Source: CAIZGX01 sp044371675 (GTDB taxonomy: Bacteria; Bacteroidota; Bacteroidia; Flavobacteriales_D; Sanyastnellaceae). Taken from it: a stretch of DNA of 12,510 nt. How positions within the stretch are numbered: the stretch's first letter is position 1; each line of letters opens with the position of its first letter. Where the stretch lies: contig JBILTF010000068.1 in NCBI GenBank assembly GCA_044371675.1, positions 1-12,510 of the forward strand, written 5' to 3'. The translations under genes were made by a program, and so were the position numbers. Below, piece by piece: positions 1 to 6,537 of the stretch. Below the pieces are notes generated by a model. The model was not told the origin of the DNA and ran no database searches. It saw only the letters and a list, made by a program, of their open reading frames with translations.

Positions 1-383
1 AAAACAAAATTCAAAGAAGTTTTATTTCCTTCTGTAATATCTGAAACGGCGTTGCCGAATTCTATTGTGTAAGTCGTGTTCGCTTTCAACGTGTCGTTCC
101 ACGAAAGCATGGCCATGCGCTTGTTACAGATGAGCGTTGGCGGCTGTTTCAGAGCGGGAGAAATGATAACCTCGTTCGCAGCACCTGCTTGAACAAATTC
201 ATCGAAGTTCAACACGAGTGTGTTTGTAGCCACGTTCGTGGCGAATGAGTCTATGCTTTGCGCGAGCAATTTCGGAGGAGTAACGTCCTTTGCTCCGCCG
301 TTTAATCCGCGCACTTGCGCACATCCCACAGCAACGAGAGCGCTTCCGATAACGACATTATTTCGAAGGTTAAAAAACTTCAT
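1..383 (-). CDS. Ig-like (Big_5-type) domain lipoprotein, 3' end cut off by window edge
   Basis: An open frame of 127 codons starts at the ATG at 383 and runs off the left edge. The N-terminus (MKFFNLRN, then a short hydrophobic stretch) ends in V-A-V-G-C with Cys21, a lipobox for signal peptidase II, so the product is predicted to be a lipoprotein. After a Gly-rich linker comes KDVTPPKLL and then a beta-rich segment (NTLVLNFDEFV at about residues 53-63, TYTIEFGNAVSDI further on). This pattern is typical of Bacteroidota lipoproteins with an N-terminal Ig-like domain of the Big_5/SbsA type. The function of the family is unknown to me. The start overlaps the end of the upstream reductase gene by 14 bases in another frame, so the two are probably cotranscribed and translationally coupled. 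The family assignment is from remembered sequence pattern; the lipobox is seen directly. Confidence 0.72.
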   Translation of the reverse strand, partial: MKFFNLRNNVVIGSALVAVGCAQVRGLNGGAKDVTPPKLLAQSIDSFATNVATNTLVLNFDEFVQAGAANEVIISPALKQPPTLICNKRMAMLSWNDTLKANTTYTIEFGNAVSDITEGNKTSLNFV

Positions 384-855
384 TCGCTAAAATATTCGCT
401 ATTTCTTCCAATCCGGTTAGATCATCTTCGTCGAAAAAATCGAGGTATTCGCTGTCAATATCTAGCACACCAATGACTTCATTTCCTTTTATGATGGGAA
501 CTACAATTTCGCTTTTCGAAGCGCTGCTGCAGGCAATGTGTCCGGGAAAATCATCTACGTTCGGAACAATAATCGAAGCGCCGTTCGCCCACGATGTACC
601 GCAAACACCCTTGCCGTGCTCAATCTGCGTGCAGGCCACAGGACCTTGAAAAACGAAGAGGTTCAGGGAGTCGTTGTTCACGATATAAATCCCTACCCAA
701 AGGAAATCGAAATTTTCTTTGAGCAAAGCCATCACATTTCCTGCTTTCGCAATAAAATTAGGCTCGCCATTACACAAGGCAAAAGCCTGAGCACAAGCAG
801 CTTTGTAGCGCTGTTCCTTCGAAAGCTCTTTCGAGATAGTGGGTAATTCAGACAT
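370..855 (-). CDS. Free methionine-(R)-sulfoxide reductase (fRMsr, GAF domain)
   Basis: This 161-residue protein is a single GAF domain and probably reduces free L-methionine-(R)-sulfoxide in the cytoplasm, with thioredoxin as reductant. The three cysteines of the family are present as Cys75, Cys85 and Cys109, in the contexts VACTQ, GKGVCGTSWA and FPGHIACSSASKSEIVVP. Their spacing of 10 and 24 residues matches the catalytic and resolving cysteines of E. coli YebR/MsrC (84, 94, 118). A C-terminal GVLDIDSEYLDFFDEDD stretch is also characteristic. The length is normal for the family. The start at 855 lies only 7 bases downstream of a TACTTTTG box on the same strand, so the mRNA leader should be very short. 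The downstream lipoprotein gene overlaps its end by 14 bases, suggesting a two-gene operon. The gene is divergent from gcvP. Confidence 0.93.
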   Translation of the reverse strand: MSELPTISKELSKEQRYKAACAQAFALCNGEPNFIAKAGNVMALLKENFDFLWVGIYIVNNDSLNLFVFQGPVACTQIEHGKGVCGTSWANGASIIVPNVDDFPGHIACSSASKSEIVVPIIKGNEVIGVLDIDSEYLDFFDEDDLTGLEEIANILANEVF

Positions 856-862
856 AGAAGTT

Positions 863-870
863 CAAAAGTA
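863..870 (-). promoter_or_regulatory. Promoter -7 box for the fRMsr-lipoprotein operon
   Basis: On the minus strand the sequence is TACTTTTG, an exact match to the Bacteroidota -7 consensus TAnnTTTG. It ends 7 bases before the ATG at 855. No TTG is seen at the usual distance upstream, only a T-rich stretch, so the call rests on the -7 box and its position. Confidence 0.55.
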
Positions 871-895
871 CAACACCTTGATAAAAATCTTGTGA

Positions 896-924
896 TTTGT
901 GTAGAAAGGCGTAACCTATATTTG
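896..924 (+). promoter_or_regulatory. gcvP promoter (-33 TTTG, -7 TATATTTG)
   Basis: TTTG at 896-899 is followed after 17 bases by TATATTTG at 917-924. Both match the Bacteroidota housekeeping consensus (TTG / TAnnTTTG). The gcvP ATG is 20 bases downstream, giving a leader of about 15 bases. No glycine-riboswitch-sized leader is possible in this space. Confidence 0.7.
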
Positions 925-944
925 CTCACCTAAAGACAAAATGT

Positions 945-3776
945 ATGTCATCAACTAATTTTAGAGATCGCCACAATGGCCCTCGCCAAGAAGAAGTATC
1001 ACACATGTTACAAACCATTGGTGTGAACTCTATTGACCAACTGATTAACGAGACTGTTCCTGCGCACATTCGCTTGAAGGCCCCGTTAAATATAACGAAC
1101 GCTCTAAGCGAAGACGAGTATCTAAGTCACGTTTGGGAACTAGGAAAAATGAATGTAGTTGCGAAAAACTACATCGGATTGGGATATCACCCAACCCTTA
1201 CTCCAACAGTAATTTTAAGAAACATATTTGAAAATCCAGGATGGTACACCGCCTATACTCCTTATCAGGCAGAGATTGCGCAAGGACGTTTAGAAGCGTT
1301 GTTGAACTTCCAAACCATGGTTACCGACCTTACTTCATTGCCTATTGCAAACGCTAGTTTGTTAGATGAAGGAACTGCTGGTGCGGAAGCCATGATTTTG
1401 TTCTTCCACAGCCGTTCAAGAGCGAAAGAGCAAGCGGGGGCAAACAAGTATTTCGTAGATGCGAAGACTTATCCTCAAACCATTGACGTATTGAAAGGAC
1501 GCGCTTTCCACCTAGGCATTGAGTTGGTGATTGGCGATTACAAGACACACGTATTTACTCCAGAATTCTTCGGTGCTTGCGTTCAATTCCCGAATGCTGA
1601 AGGAAGCGTAGAAGACTATTCATTGTTCTGCGAAGGTGCGCATGCAAATGACGTTTACGTTTCTGTAGCATCTGATTTAATGGCATTGGCTACCTTAACA
1701 CCTCCGGGTGAGTGGGGAGCTGATTTGTGTTTCGGAAACTCACAACGCTTCGGTGTTCCAATGGGATTCGGTGGACCACACGCTGCCTTCTTCGCAACGA
1801 AAGAAGATTTCAAACGTAACATGCCAGGACGTATCATTGGTGTATCGAAAGATCGTCACGGAAACACTGCATATCGCATGGCGCTTCAAACGCGTGAGCA
1901 ACACATTCGTAGAGAAAAAGCAACTTCAAACATTTGTACTGCACAAGCCTTGTTAGCTGTAATGGCTTCTATGTATGGTGTATACCACGGTCCAAAAGGC
2001 GTGAAGAGCATTGCAACGCGCATTCACACGTACACGCATTCGTTGCGCAACGCCCTGGTAACTGCAGGAGTGAACGTGGTGAACACTTCGTTCTATGACA
2101 CGTTAACGATTGCTTCAACAGACGCCGGAATTCAAGAGCGCGCAGCTGCTAAAAACGTAAACATGTACTTCCATGCAGGCGGAGTGAGTCTTTCATTGAA
2201 TGAAGGAACGAAGCCTGCAGATTTGAATGAATTGTATTTTGTTTTAACTGGAAAAGAAGGGTCGGTTAGTTTAACTACCGAATGTTCATTCGGTTCAATG
2301 GCAAGAACGTCTTCATTCATGACTCATCCTCATTTCAACTCTCATCACAGTGAAACTGAGATGTTGCGTTACATGAAGAAGTTAGAGAACAAAGATTTGT
2401 CATTGGCACACGCCATGATTCCATTGGGATCATGTACCATGAAATTGAATGCTACGAGCGAGATGATTCCATTGTCTTGGCCGGAGTTCAATAGCATTCA
2501 TCCTTTCGCGCCAGCGAATCAAACCGCAGGTTACCAAAAGATGTTGGTTGAACTTGAGAAAGATTTGTGCGAGTGTACTGGTTTCGCTGGAGTATCTCTT
2601 CAACCGAATTCAGGTGCACAAGGTGAGTTAGCAGGATTGCTTGTTATTATGGCTTACCACAGAAGTCGCGGTGATGTTCACCGTAACATTTGTATCATTC
2701 CATCATCTGCGCACGGAACAAATCCGGCCTCTGCTGTAATGGCTGGTTTAACAGTTGTAGTAACGAAGTGTGACGAAAACGGAAACGTTGACGTTGCTGA
2801 CCTTCGCGAAAAAGCAGAATTACACAAAGACAATCTTGCTGCATTAATGGTGACTTATCCTTCTACGCACGGTGTATTCGAAGAAGCTATTAATGAAATT
2901 ACAGATATTATTCACGCCAATGGCGGACAAGTTTATATGGACGGCGCGAACATGAACGCTCAGGTTGGTCTTACCAATCCGGGTAACATTGGCGCAGACG
3001 TTTGTCACTTGAACTTACACAAGACCTTCGCTATTCCTCACGGTGGTGGTGGTCCTGGCATGGGTCCTATTGGTGTTGCTGCGCATTTAACACCTTTCCT
3101 TCCATCGAATGCATTGGTGAAAACAGGCGGAGACCATGCCATTAACGGTGTTAGTTCTGCTCCATTCGGAAGCGCATTGATCTTATTGATTTCATACGGT
3201 TACATTAAGATGTTAGGATTCGATGGATTGGCTGACGCAACGAAAGTTGCAATCTTCAACGCGAACTACATGAAGGCACGTTTGAAAGATCATTACGATG
3301 TTCTTTATACTGGAACGAACGGACACGTTGCGCATGAAATGATTTTGGATTGTCGTTCATTTAAATCTTTCGGGGTTGAAGTGGAAGACATTGCGAAGCG
3401 TTTAATGGACTACGGTTTCCACGCACCAACCGTATCTTTCCCTGTGGCAGGAACATTAATGGTTGAACCAACCGAAAGTGAGCCATTGGTTGAAATGGAT
3501 CGTTTCTGCGATGCAATGATTCAAATTAAAAAAGAGATTTTAGATGTTGAAAGCGGTGCAGCCGACAAACATGACAACATGTTGAAGATGGCTCCACACA
3601 CAGCGCAAGAATTAACAGCAGACGAATGGAACCATTCTTATTCTCGCAGTGCTGCTGCTTATCCAATGCCTGGTCTTCGTGAGAATAAATTCTGGACTAG
3701 CGTGGGTCGCGTAGACAACGCATACGGAGATAGAAACTTGGTTTGTACCTGTCCGCCAATGGAAGCGTTCATGTAA
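945..3776 (+). CDS. gcvP: Glycine dehydrogenase (decarboxylating), P protein of the glycine cleavage system
   Basis: This is the PLP-dependent P protein, which decarboxylates glycine and passes the aminomethyl group to the lipoyl arm of the H protein. It is the long single-chain form (943 residues, normal length), with two homologous halves. The N-terminus carries the expected RDRHNGP. The C-terminal half holds the cofactor site NLHKTFAIPHGGGGPGMG, with Lys693 as the predicted Schiff-base lysine. Other family segments are PLGSCTMKLNA, SAHGTNPASA and YMDGANMNAQVG. The start is the ATG at 945; an ATG at 941 overlaps it (ATGTATG) but is out of frame. The gene has its own promoter and a strong terminator, so it is monocistronic. 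The T and H protein genes are not in the window; lpd (L protein) is about 6 kb downstream in a separate unit. Confidence 0.97.
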   Translation: MSSTNFRDRHNGPRQEEVSHMLQTIGVNSIDQLINETVPAHIRLKAPLNITNALSEDEYLSHVWELGKMNVVAKNYIGLGYHPTLTPTVILRNIFENPGWYTAYTPYQAEIAQGRLEALLNFQTMVTDLTSLPIANASLLDEGTAGAEAMILFFHSRSRAKEQAGANKYFVDAKTYPQTIDVLKGRAFHLGIELVIGDYKTHVFTPEFFGACVQFPNAEGSVEDYSLFCEGAHANDVYVSVASDLMALATLTPPGEWGADLCFGNSQRFGVPMGFGGPHAAFFATKEDFKRNMPGRIIGVSKDRHGNTAYRMALQTREQHIRREKATSNICTAQALLAVMASMYGVYHGPKGVKSIATRIHTYTHSLRNALVTAGVNVVNTSFYDTLTIASTDAGIQERAAAKNVNMYFHAGGVSLSLNEGTKPADLNELYFVLTGKEGSVSLTTECSFGSMARTSSFMTHPHFNSHHSETEMLRYMKKLENKDLSLAHAMIPLGSCTMKLNATSEMIPLSWPEFNSIHPFAPANQTAGYQKMLVELEKDLCECTGFAGVSLQPNSGAQGELAGLLVIMAYHRSRGDVHRNICIIPSSAHGTNPASAVMAGLTVVVTKCDENGNVDVADLREKAELHKDNLAALMVTYPSTHGVFEEAINEITDIIHANGGQVYMDGANMNAQVGLTNPGNIGADVCHLNLHKTFAIPHGGGGPGMGPIGVAAHLTPFLPSNALVKTGGDHAINGVSSAPFGSALILLISYGYIKMLGFDGLADATKVAIFNANYMKARLKDHYDVLYTGTNGHVAHEMILDCRSFKSFGVEVEDIAKRLMDYGFHAPTVSFPVAGTLMVEPTESEPLVEMDRFCDAMIQIKKEILDVESGAADKHDNMLKMAPHTAQELTADEWNHSYSRSAAAYPMPGLRENKFWTSVGRVDNAYGDRNLVCTCPPMEAFM

Positions 3777-3795
3777 GACAATCCTTACACTTTTC

Positions 3796-3824
3796 AAAAA
3801 GCTTCACCTCGGTGGGGCTTTTTT
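3796..3824 (+). terminator. Intrinsic terminator after gcvP
   Basis: The arms at 3796-3808 (AAAAAGCTTCACC) and 3811-3823 (GGTGGGGCTTTTT) pair along all 13 positions, with two G-T wobbles and effectively a four-base loop. A run of six T (3819-3824) closes the 3' side. It begins 20 bases after the gcvP stop codon. The promoter box of the next gene starts 2 bases after the T run. Confidence 0.88.
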
Positions 3825-3825
3825 A

Positions 3826-3833
3826 TATCTTCG
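3826..3833 (+). promoter_or_regulatory. Promoter -7 box of the beta-barrel gene, abutting the gcvP terminator
   Basis: TATCTTCG is one base off TAnnTTTG and lies 18 bases before the ATG at 3852. Any -33 element would have to lie inside the terminator stem, so initiation and termination signals share sequence here. No clear TTG is visible at the usual spacing. Confidence 0.45.
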
Positions 3834-3851
3834 CCTCATAAACATTTCAAT

Positions 3852-4526
3852 ATGAAAAAATCACTTTTACTATTTTCAGTTGTTCTTTTCACACTTTCAG
3901 CTAGTGCGCAATTGGCAATTAAATACACGCCCATTGTGTTCTTAAGAAACATGAAATATACTGTGCATGCAGAATATATGATTCCGAATTCACCTCGTAT
4001 TTCAGTTGCGTTGGGATTCAGCCAAAATTTAATTCCGAAATCTACTGGATTGATCAACTCCGCTGGCGGAACATACTTCCAACAAAATCTAGATAACAGC
4101 AACGCGGGGATCTCTCTTGATCCAGAAGTACGCATGTATACTAGAAAAAATATGGAAGGTTTCTATTTCGGATTATACAGTTCTCAGCGTTTTTCAAGCT
4201 CGCAACTGGATGAATACACTGACTATTTAATGGATCCTGCGGATTCAACTTATTACTATGCAAATCCAACAGGAGGTTTCCAAAACTTAAACACCCGTGT
4301 TTCCATTTACGGTGCACAAATCGGATATCAAAAATTCCAAGGATCAGATGATCGCTTCATAATTGATGTGTATGCCGGTGGTGGAACGAAAATAACTTCA
4401 AGAAAATACTCAGATGGAAATTCCTTTCTTGCTGGTGGTTACGTTAATGAAGTTAAAAGCGGTATTGCGCTTCGCTTGAATTTTTCAATCGGATTTTTAT
4501 TGTCGAAAGGAGACGGATCTAAATAG
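3852..4526 (+). CDS. Predicted outer-membrane beta-barrel protein, 224 residues
   Basis: The product has a clear signal peptide (MKKSLLLFSVVLFTLSASA, cut before Gln20). The mature part is rich in alternating aromatic and small residues, as in small outer-membrane barrels. Examples are FYFGLYSSQRFSSSQ, VSIYGAQIGYQKF, FIIDVYAGGGTKI and a last predicted strand, IALRLNFSIGFLLS, near the C-terminus. It resembles the general Bacteroidota DUF3575-like or porin-family type, but I cannot name a specific family. No catalytic motif is visible. It starts from its own promoter just behind the gcvP terminator. Its stop codon lies inside the end of the convergent alanine-dehydrogenase-like gene (8-base overlap), so neither gene has room for an independent terminator between them. 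Confidence 0.62.
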   Translation: MKKSLLLFSVVLFTLSASAQLAIKYTPIVFLRNMKYTVHAEYMIPNSPRISVALGFSQNLIPKSTGLINSAGGTYFQQNLDNSNAGISLDPEVRMYTRKNMEGFYFGLYSSQRFSSSQLDEYTDYLMDPADSTYYYANPTGGFQNLNTRVSIYGAQIGYQKFQGSDDRFIIDVYAGGGTKITSRKYSDGNSFLAGGYVNEVKSGIALRLNFSIGFLLSKGDGSK

Positions 4527-5739
4527 CTTCAATAAGCAATTCCAGCGGCTTCCACGATAAATCGAAAGTAGTTGCAATGTCTTCATTGGTGAGGGTTCCG
4601 TGATAGAGGTAGACTCCATTGCGGAACCCTTTCTGATTTCGAATCAGATTCACGATTCCACCTTCATCACCTAAATCTAGAATTACAGGAGCGAAAATAT
4701 TTGAGAGTGCATACGACGCTGTTCTTGAAACGCGCGCTGCAATATTCGGAACACAATAATGAATAACACCGTGCTTGCGGAAGGTCGGATTCTCGTGATT
4801 AGTCACTTCCGAGGTTTCAAAACATCCACCTCGATCAATACTCACGTCTACAATCACACTTCCTTCTTTCATCCCTTGAACCATCTCGTCGGAGACAACG
4901 ACAGGAGTTCTTCCTTTCTTCGCGCGAATAGCGCCTATCACAACGTCGGCATATGTCAACGCACGTTTCAATTCAGATGGCTGAATGGTACTCGTCCACA
5001 AGTGAACACCCAAATCATTCTGAATACGTTTCAATTTATAAATACTGTTATCGAAAAGCTTCACACTTGCTCCCAAACCGAGAGCCGCACGTGCCGCGTT
5101 TTCTCCAACCGTTCCCGCGCCTATAATGACTACCTCGGTTGGACGAACACCTGTTATTCCGCCGAGCATTAGTCCTCTTCCACCGGTATGATGACTGAGG
5201 TATTCTGCGGCTAGCATGATGGATGTATTGCCCGCTATTTCTGCCATTGCGCGAACAATGGGGTAAATTCCTTTTTTATCTTGAATGTAATCCCAAGCGA
5301 TGGCTGTGATTTTCTTTGCTGAAAGTTGAACGAAACACTCCTTCGATTGAACCGGTAAATTCAATGCTGAAATAAGCGTTTGCTTTCCGGGCATCAACTC
5401 TATTTCTTCCAAACTTGGCGGAGCCACCTTCATGATTACGTTGGCTTGAAAGACTTGCTTGCGGTCATACACGATGGTTGCGCCACATTCGCTGTAGTCG
5501 TGATCTAAAAAATTACTCTCGTTACCAGCACCTGATTCTATGATTACATCATGCCCTCGGCTCACCAATAAACCAACACTTTCGGGAGCAAGAGCCACGC
5601 GACGTTCTTGAAAAGAAGTTTCCTTAGGAATCCCAATGGTTAAGCGTTGCATGTTCTTTCCAACATGCAGCATTTCTTCTTGCGGAGCAAGCGCCGCTTC
5701 GTGCGCAATAGAATGATAATGTTTGTTCGGAAGGGCCAT
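4519..5739 (-). CDS. Alanine dehydrogenase-like protein of the Bacteroidota type, two catalytic residues replaced
   Basis: This 406-residue protein has the alanine dehydrogenase / transhydrogenase-alpha fold. An N-terminal domain starts at RLTIGIPKETSFQERRVAL, with Arg47 matching the substrate-binding Arg15 of Mycobacterium tuberculosis alanine dehydrogenase. The NAD-binding Rossmann motif GAGTVG is at 207-212, and VDVSIDRGGCFE includes Asp302, matching Asp270. In KVAPP and ISALNLP, however, Ala106 and Asn127 stand where the active enzyme has Lys75 and His96. The 30-residue N-terminal extension (with PQEEML) agrees with what I remember of Bacteroidota homologues and supports the start at 5739 rather than the internal Met30. 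True alanine dehydrogenase activity is therefore doubtful; an NAD(H)-binding role with another substrate is possible. The family is well supported and the function is not. Confidence 0.82.
   Translation of the reverse strand: MALPNKHYHSIAHEAALAPQEEMLHVGKNMQRLTIGIPKETSFQERRVALAPESVGLLVSRGHDVIIESGAGNESNFLDHDYSECGATIVYDRKQVFQANVIMKVAPPSLEEIELMPGKQTLISALNLPVQSKECFVQLSAKKITAIAWDYIQDKKGIYPIVRAMAEIAGNTSIMLAAEYLSHHTGGRGLMLGGITGVRPTEVVIIGAGTVGENAARAALGLGASVKLFDNSIYKLKRIQNDLGVHLWTSTIQPSELKRALTYADVVIGAIRAKKGRTPVVVSDEMVQGMKEGSVIVDVSIDRGGCFETSEVTNHENPTFRKHGVIHYCVPNIAARVSRTASYALSNIFAPVILDLGDEGGIVNLIRNQKGFRNGVYLYHGTLTNEDIATTFDLSWKPLELLIEAI
5648..5669 (-). other. Hairpin in the early coding region of the alanine-dehydrogenase-like gene
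   Basis: An 8-base perfect inverted repeat (TGCATGTT / AACATGCA) with a six-base loop spans codons 24-31. It covers the internal ATG (Met30) from which a protein without the N-terminal extension would start. In the mRNA it could hide that internal start. It may also be a coincidence of codon choice. Confidence 0.3.
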
Positions 5740-5759
5740 AGGATGAGTATTCTCATCAC

Positions 5760-5767
5760 CGAAGTTA
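5760..5767 (-). promoter_or_regulatory. Possible -7 box for the alanine-dehydrogenase-like gene
   Basis: The minus strand reads TAACTTCG, one base from TAnnTTTG, 20 bases before the ATG at 5739. No TTG stands at the expected distance upstream. The same TTCG variant occurs in the 3826 promoter. Confidence 0.3.
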
Positions 5768-5787
5768 CGAAACCTTGCTTATTATTT

Positions 5788-5817
5788 TTGAAAGGACGGA
5801 ATTATCTGCTATTTTTG
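5788..5817 (+). promoter_or_regulatory. Promoter of the small membrane protein gene
   Basis: TTG at 5788-5790 (within TATTTTTG) is followed after exactly 19 bases by TATTTTTG at 5810-5817. This is a near-ideal Bacteroidota promoter. The ATG at 5836 is 18 bases further on, which argues for that start rather than any upstream codon in the same frame. Confidence 0.65.
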
Positions 5818-5835
5818 GGGCTCAAAATAAAAACT

Positions 5836-6138
5836 ATGTCACATTCAGATTCTCCGAAGCAAGGTTCATTGTTCTTATGGTTCATCATTCCATTCGCTGC
5901 AATTTTAACTTTAATGTTTGTAAGCATTAATCACAACGCTGCTGCTCCTATGACTAAACTTCCTGGTGAAGTTCCAGCAAAAGAGGTGGAAGAAGTTAAA
6001 CACGAAGACCACAAGGCTGCAGGAGATACTTCAACGCATGCTGAAGGTGCTCACGCTGAAGAGGTGAAAATTGAAGATCAGAAAGTTGTTGTAGAAGCAG
6101 CTCCTGCGGTTGCTCCAGCTCACAAAGCTGCTCACTAA
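5836..6138 (+). CDS. Small single-span membrane protein with Glu/His/Ala-rich tail, unknown function
   Basis: The 100-residue product has a short polar N-terminus, one hydrophobic helix at about residues 11-31 (LFLWFIIPFAAILTLMFVS) and a 65-residue low-complexity tail rich in Glu, Lys, His and Ala. The tail contains an imperfect repeat, EEVKHEDHK at 52-60 and EEVKIEDQK at 75-83, and ends in alternating Ala, Pro and His. With no cleavage site visible, the helix probably anchors a disordered tail. I recognise no family. The open frame extends upstream to 5647, but the good promoter at 5788-5817 lies inside that extension, so I place the start at 5836. The gene sits antisense between tsaE and the alanine-dehydrogenase-like gene. 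Its TAA overlaps the TAG of convergent tsaE. Confidence 0.62.
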   Translation: MSHSDSPKQGSLFLWFIIPFAAILTLMFVSINHNAAAPMTKLPGEVPAKEVEEVKHEDHKAAGDTSTHAEGAHAEEVKIEDQKVVVEAAPAVAPAHKAAH

Positions 6139-6536
6139 AACTCAAACACGCGCTTTCCTTCTTCCTCGCGAATGCGAAGAAAACTAGGATTGTCTAAATA
6201 GTCGAAAGCCACTTGTGGCCATTCGATAAAAACATATCGAGTGCCGAATAAATAATCTTCGAAGCCGAACTCTTGCAGTTCGGCTTTTGATTTTACACGG
6301 TATAGATCGAAATGATACATGCGCTCGTTGTTGCGCAAATGGTATTCATTCACCAAGGAAAAAGTGGGCGAACTTGTATTTTCTTCCCCCAATAATTTTG
6401 CAATAAGTGATATGAAGGTTGTCTTGCCCACGCCCATTTCCCCTTCCACACAAAACACACCCGCTGGATGTTTCTGAATGAATTGCTGAGCGAGCGGCTC
6501 TAATTCTTCTAACGAAGAAACTTCAAACTCCTGCAT
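6135..6536 (-). CDS. tsaE: tRNA threonylcarbamoyladenosine biosynthesis ATPase TsaE
   Basis: TsaE is the small ATPase that, with TsaB and TsaD, makes the t6A modification at position 37 of ANN-decoding tRNAs. The 133-residue protein carries Walker A GEMGVGKT (32-39), the switch-like SSPTFSLVNEY (55-65), HFDLYR (75-80) and FIEWPQ (103-108), all in the family order. The length is normal for Bacteroidota. A start at 6557 is also possible, but it would overlap porX by 20 bases and add only seven residues (MYYNRNN) not expected in the family. I prefer the ATG at 6536, one base beyond the porX stop, which implies tight coupling. The 3' end converges on the small membrane protein gene, with stop codons overlapping. 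Confidence 0.93.
   Translation of the reverse strand: MQEFEVSSLEELEPLAQQFIQKHPAGVFCVEGEMGVGKTTFISLIAKLLGEENTSSPTFSLVNEYHLRNNERMYHFDLYRVKSKAELQEFGFEDYLFGTRYVFIEWPQVAFDYLDNPSFLRIREEEGKRVFEF
6262..6288 (+). terminator. Terminator-like hairpin inside antisense tsaE coding sequence
   Basis: A perfect 10-base stem (AAGCCGAACT at 6262-6271, AGTTCGGCTT at 6277-6286) with a five-base loop is followed on the plus strand by TTTTGATTTT. It lies 124 bases past the stop of the small membrane protein gene and could end that transcript within the convergent tsaE gene. On the minus strand the same bases encode AELQEFGF and have no T run after them. Whether it works as a terminator is inference. Confidence 0.42.
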
Positions 6537-6537
6537 G

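Noticed and set aside
816..829. Palindrome CGAAAGCTCTTTCG, similar in look to array unit 8
   Set aside because: It is inside fRMsr coding sequence and comes from the repeated codons of SKELSKE. A single occurrence without spacer repeats.
538..846. Plus-strand open frame of about 100 codons inside the fRMsr gene
   Set aside because: It is a shadow of a well-supported gene on the other strand, with no domain and no promoter or start context of its own.
856..944. Glycine riboswitch before gcvP
   Set aside because: The predicted leader is only about 15 bases and no conserved aptamer segments are visible.
2041..2052. Perfect palindrome CGTTGCGCAACG
   Set aside because: It lies in the middle of gcvP and is explained by codons for Leu-Arg-Asn. 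There are no neighbouring hairpins, so it is not part of an array.
3042..3060. GGTGGTGGTGG microsatellite
   Set aside because: It encodes the conserved Gly-rich loop next to the PLP lysine of GcvP.
5647..5835. Upstream extension of the small membrane protein
   Set aside because: The 63 extra residues are basic and have no family pattern, overlap the antisense Ald-like gene, and contain the gene's best promoter.
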